Source: Planktothrix paucivesiculata PCC 9631 (GTDB lineage: Bacteria; Cyanobacteriota; Cyanobacteriia; Cyanobacteriales; Microcoleaceae). Taken from it: a DNA stretch of 64,000 nucleotides. The DNA lies in the NCBI RefSeq assembly GCF_900009265.2, contig NZ_LR735009.1, positions 170,476 to 234,475 on the forward strand, read 5' to 3'. Shown here piece by piece: positions 61,284 through 64,000 of this stretch. The notes under the pieces are model-generated. The model was not told the origin of the DNA, searched no databases, and was given only the letters and a program-made list of their open reading frames with translations. Numbering within the stretch: position 1 is the first letter of the stretch; each line of letters starts with the position of its first letter. Both the position numbers and the translations under genes were made by a program.

Positions 61284-61523
61284 ATGTCAAGTATTCGGAA
61301 TATTGCCAGTAATCCAGGTGACACTTGGGATGATTTGAGTTGGACAGATATGAACGATATGGAGCAAGCTTTGTGGGTCACTTTAGGCTGGAATGAAGCT
61401 AGTTGGGAAGAAGAATCTGAAGCTCCCGATTCTAATGAGAAATATTGGGAGGAATTAACCCAAAAGGAACGGGATGCAGCAACAAAACTCGGTTATAACC
61501 AATCTTATTGGGATGAGGATTAA
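61284..61523 (+). CDS. Small acidic Trp-rich protein with two LGW/LGY motifs
   Basis: 79 residues. It holds two related motifs: DMEQALWVTLGWNEASWEEE and WEELTQKERDAATKLGYNQ, each made of W...L...E..A...LG-aromatic-(x)3-W. This pattern occurs in proteins of algae and cyanobacteria as a small helical unit. A good aagaggt lies before the ATG, so expression is likely. Function unknown; the aromatic repeat suggests protein-protein contact. Confidence 0.72.
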   Translation: MSSIRNIASNPGDTWDDLSWTDMNDMEQALWVTLGWNEASWEEESEAPDSNEKYWEELTQKERDAATKLGYNQSYWDED

Positions 61524-61570
61524 GTTCAAAATAAAGACCCAATTTGTATTATTAATTAAATAGTTTTTCT

Positions 61571-61637
61571 GGTGCGTAATGTGCAATTAATTGATGAGTA
61601 AATCCATCATTAACAATTTGCTCCTCGCACTTTTTTT
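61571..61637 (+). terminator. Stem-loop repeat with T-run after Trp-rich gene, copy 2
   Basis: ggtgcg (61571) and cgcac (61626) close a long imperfect hairpin (tgatgagtaaatccatca is nearly palindromic) followed by ttttttt, so it fits a rho-independent terminator. Same core as 61026-61090. Confidence 0.6.
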
Positions 61638-61718
61638 ATTGATTAATAAAATTTTGGGTGCACTTTTTAAGCGGTTATAATATTATTATATAATTTTAAC
61701 ATTATAGTAGGTAAGCCC

Positions 61719-62117
61719 TTGACTCAAGCGCCAGACTATGAAACTGAAAGATCTGCCTTAATTGCAGAACTTCAAGCCAGAGGAATCAGGCATAATCCTG
61801 AAAAGATTGTGCGAATTGCTAGATGTGCGGATGATCAAATTGTATTCTTAGAAACGGGAGATGAAAACCGAGGTTTACAGCATATTTTAGCGAAAGCCGA
61901 TCAATTTGCTAGAATAGGAATCAATGTAGATGAAATTGTTGATGTTGTTATGGGAGCAATTACCAAAGGAAGCATTGTTAGTTTCCAAGGTAGGGACACA
62001 GTTAACCCCCGTCCAGTTTATCAACTTATTCATAAGGGTGAGATCAAATATATTGCAGTTACAATGGGTAATAATGGATATATTGTAGGGGCAAATCCGA
62101 GAACAAAACTAAAATAA
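61719..62117 (+). CDS. Stand-alone polymorphic-toxin-like C-terminal domain
   Basis: 132 residues from a TTG preceded by aggtaa; no ATG is available, and the frame is open for ~15 codons upstream. The sequence matches my recollection of toxin tips in contact-dependent and polymorphic toxins: HNPEKIVRIARC, GLQHILAKADQFARIGIN (His55), and RPVYQLIHKGEIKYIAVT then NNGYIVGANP. Several such domains are RNases of the BECR fold; the specific family number is not certain. There is no delivery or linker region, so it is an orphan or cytoplasmic form. An immunity-type gene follows 21 bp downstream. Confidence 0.7.
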   Translation: MTQAPDYETERSALIAELQARGIRHNPEKIVRIARCADDQIVFLETGDENRGLQHILAKADQFARIGINVDEIVDVVMGAITKGSIVSFQGRDTVNPRPVYQLIHKGEIKYIAVTMGNNGYIVGANPRTKLK

Positions 62118-62138
62118 TCTTTATAGAGGTTCAATTAT

Positions 62139-62699
62139 ATGCCTAAAAAAATTAGACTGATGACAGATTATGGATGTTATCCTTTATGGTGGGATGAACC
62201 TGATCAAGTGGGTGATTTAGATCCAGAATCTTTACCTTTAAGTCAAGAAATCATTCAACGTTTGTATCATTGGGCTGATGCTTTTGATGCACGATTAAAC
62301 TTTGCTGATCCTTCTGATTCTCCTGAAGTTACACCGGAAGAAGTAGAGCATTTTGAATGGCAAGGATTAAGTTTATGGAAACAGTTAAATCAGGAATTAG
62401 CACCTAATTATGAAATAGTTTATTTTAGTAGTCATTTTCATCAAGTTTTTACTGATCCAGTTGAATTAGAGGAAAAATTAAAGCTAAATCTGATAAAATT
62501 TAATCAAATTTCTTGGGAAGATGCCAAGGAAAATATAACTCAATTGTTTGACCAAGTTGTGGCGAATCGAGATATTATTGTTATTAATCGTGCTGAAGGG
62601 GAAAGTGTGGTTTTAATAGCGATAGAGGAATTGAATCATTTAATAGCAACTGCTCATTTAGAAAATGAAAAACAAACGATTGGAACCCAAAATTATTAG
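62139..62699 (+). CDS. Immunity-like domain fused to Phd/YefM-type antitoxin domain
   Basis: 186 residues with gagg 9 bases before the ATG. Residues 1-~105 (RLMTDYGCYPLWW, DPESLPLSQEIIQRLYHWAD, YEIVYFSSHFHQ) resemble small acidic proteins encoded beside polymorphic toxins. Residues ~123-176 (ISWEDAKENITQLFDQVVAN, ESVVLIAIEELNHLI) match a Phd/YefM domain, which normally represses its own operon and neutralises a toxin. The fusion would give both binding and autoregulation. It sits right behind the toxin-like gene. I know of no described case, but this is unverified. Confidence 0.72.
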   Translation: MPKKIRLMTDYGCYPLWWDEPDQVGDLDPESLPLSQEIIQRLYHWADAFDARLNFADPSDSPEVTPEEVEHFEWQGLSLWKQLNQELAPNYEIVYFSSHFHQVFTDPVELEEKLKLNLIKFNQISWEDAKENITQLFDQVVANRDIIVINRAEGESVVLIAIEELNHLIATAHLENEKQTIGTQNY

Positions 62700-62820
62700 A
62701 TCAGAATCTTTAATTACCATTACATTAGATCCTGATGTTGCTGAAGTTTTTAAAACGTCTGAAGCGGTTAATCATGCGTTACGTTCTTTACTTTCTGCTA
62801 TTCCTCAAACAAATTCGTAA
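62665..62820 (+). CDS. 51-residue antitoxin-like protein
   Basis: Overlaps the preceding gene by 35 bp. It reads MKNKRLEPKIIRSESLITIT, then LDPDVAEVFKTSEAVNHALR, and resembles small cyanobacterial proteins found next to toxin or nuclease genes. The pattern SLITITLDPDVAEVF is coherent protein, and the overlap suggests coupled translation. It is below common length cut-offs for gene calling. Function unknown. Confidence 0.6.
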   Translation: MKNKRLEPKIIRSESLITITLDPDVAEVFKTSEAVNHALRSLLSAIPQTNS

Positions 62821-62906
62821 GATATGCAAGGTTAAACCACACGCACCAACTTTTTATTCTTTAAGATAATAGAGTAGGTGTGCTACGCTTACATAGACGA
62901 CAACAA

Positions 62907-63905
62907 CTAAAGCCGTTCTAACCAATGTTCCAAAGCTATATTCACTAGATTTTCTAGCTGACTAGGAGGTTCTGTAGAATCTGTAACTTGAATAAATTTT
63001 TCAAAATGTTTGTATGAATATAATTTTTGTTGGGAAATATAACCTATCCAGTAGATATTTTTCCAATCATTTTTCAAAAAAATTACCATTCTACCGATAG
63101 CATATTTTAAATTTCTATTTCGTCTGTCTGGAATTGGTAAATATAAATATAGATCTGGGTCTTTAGAACCTATCTTCTGACAAATTTCAATACAGATATT
63201 ATTTTTACCTCGTCCGTACTTAATAACTCCTCGTCTGCTATTAATTTCTTCAATTTTTTCATGAAAACATAAAATATATTTTCTCAGCCTTAAAATATAT
63301 TCTTGTTGCTCTGATGATTGATTTTCAATGATTGTCAATAAAAAGCCGGGTGGATCAGATAAATTGGATTCCAGATCCGAGATCTCATTTTCATTATAAG
63401 GAATTTCTGCTTGGGTTACTTGCTTAGTATCAAGATGAGTTAAAGATAAAAAGAAACGGCTTTCTTCTTTAACGATTTTAAACCATAAAAACTCTAAAGC
63501 TAGTTTACTATATTCTTGATCAATAAAATTTTGTTGATGGAAACTTGGCATAATAGCCATTAATCGAATAGAGTTACTATAATCAATCCCTAAATCAAAA
63601 GGCTTAACAGTAATTAGATTATTATAGTAACGAGTTAACTGTTGCACTACTCTTGGATCTTCTACATTTTTTAGTTCTATTATAACTAATTGTTTCTGTT
63701 TGTCCAATGCTAAAATATCACAAAAACCTCCATTAACTTTATATTGACGTTTTAAAGGTGTAAGTTCTAATAAATTGCTCAAATTATCCCAAATAAAATC
63801 TTCTAAGGCTTCTTCACTACCAAACCCCCATTGATTCCGCCCTTTCTTAAACAGTTTGTTAATTTTTGGAGGACGTATCGATTGACTATTGCCTGAAAGT
63901 TGCAT
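62907..63905 (-). CDS. PD-(D/E)XK nuclease-like protein, NucS/DUF91 type
   Basis: 332 residues as drawn from the ATG at 63905. The nuclease core is near the N-terminus: SEEALEDFIWDNL, then Asp63 (GGFCDILAL) and Glu77-x-Lys79 (IIELKN), the PD-(D/E)XK signature, followed by QLTRYYNNL. The C-terminal half is unlike NucS and could recognise DNA. The frame stays open upstream to the window edge (GRRYSKILKTDQYLQEYK), so an earlier start beyond 64000 is possible. The accessory surroundings fit a defence or repair nuclease. Confidence 0.78.
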   Translation of the reverse strand: MQLSGNSQSIRPPKINKLFKKGRNQWGFGSEEALEDFIWDNLSNLLELTPLKRQYKVNGGFCDILALDKQKQLVIIELKNVEDPRVVQQLTRYYNNLITVKPFDLGIDYSNSIRLMAIMPSFHQQNFIDQEYSKLALEFLWFKIVKEESRFFLSLTHLDTKQVTQAEIPYNENEISDLESNLSDPPGFLLTIIENQSSEQQEYILRLRKYILCFHEKIEEINSRRGVIKYGRGKNNICIEICQKIGSKDPDLYLYLPIPDRRNRNLKYAIGRMVIFLKNDWKNIYWIGYISQQKLYSYKHFEKFIQVTDSTEPPSQLENLVNIALEHWLERL

Positions 63906-64000
63906 AGATTTTTTAAAAAGTTTATCTTGATAAATTTTGTATTCTTGTAGATATTGGTCTGTTTTTAAAATTTTACTATAGCGACGACCCCTATTAATAT

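Overview
The window is chromosomal DNA of a cyanobacterium, most likely a filamentous Oscillatoriales member of the Planktothrix/Oscillatoria type. The phylum call rests on magnesium chelatase chlI, the Psb32-type TPM protein, a complex-C cofactor-assembly (CCB) protein, a CAAD membrane protein, a DUF3155 protein, many HIP1 octamers (gcgatcgc) and typical cyanobacterial dispersed repeats. The order-level call is inference from style only. No rRNA, tRNA, CRISPR array or prophage was seen.

Layout. 1-3.05 kb: a 5'-truncated TPR histidine kinase followed by a response regulator with an AlbA_2 (Schlafen-type) output domain. 3.05-10.8 kb, minus strand: an ADP-ribosylglycohydrolase, an SLC13/RCK transporter, a CNT nucleoside transporter and a P2A Ca2+-type ATPase. 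11-17.1 kb: a seven-gene minus-strand operon with a UbiA-type polyprenyl-phosphate phosphoribosyltransferase, an SMR-like protein, two NAD-dependent epimerases, a DUF218-like protein, a GMC oxidoreductase and a small protein; it looks like a lipid-linked sugar pathway. 17.2-23.2 kb: thiO, two FHA proteins, pgl, and a pair made of a Dnd-associated protein 4 homologue and a MazG-like pyrophosphohydrolase. 23.3-27.9 kb: a secreted methyltransferase, gltX, a stand-alone CAAD protein, a secreted protein and a Uma2 nuclease. 28-31.7 kb: an MscS channel with a cyclic-nucleotide-type domain behind an adenylate cyclase. 32-44 kb: housekeeping genes (argD, ruvC, chlI, a RodZ-like gene, dapB, cobH, psb32) and a CHASE2-GGDEF-EAL protein.

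44-49.1 kb is accessory: an ISAs1-family element nested in a MITE-like repeat that cuts off the CHAT end of a TPR-CHAT gene, then an 87-bp tandem repeat and a three-gene RelE-type toxin-antitoxin cluster. 49.2-58 kb is again mostly core (MTHFR, trpS, K+ channel, bioF, SLH lipoprotein, CCB protein, DUF3155, histidine kinase). 58.2-64 kb is accessory: a SLATT-domain protein with a second 2TM protein, a DUF1537 kinase, a Trp-rich small protein, an orphan polymorphic-toxin-like domain followed by an immunity-Phd fusion and a 51-residue protein, and a NucS-like PD-(D/E)XK nuclease.

The strongest candidates for something undescribed are the toxin-like/immunity-Phd module (61.7-62.8 kb), the TPR kinase with REC-AlbA_2 regulator (1-3 kb), and the UbiA-epimerase-GMC operon (11-17 kb). 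Many intergenic gaps hold short tandem or dispersed repeats, and several start or stop codons lie inside them.
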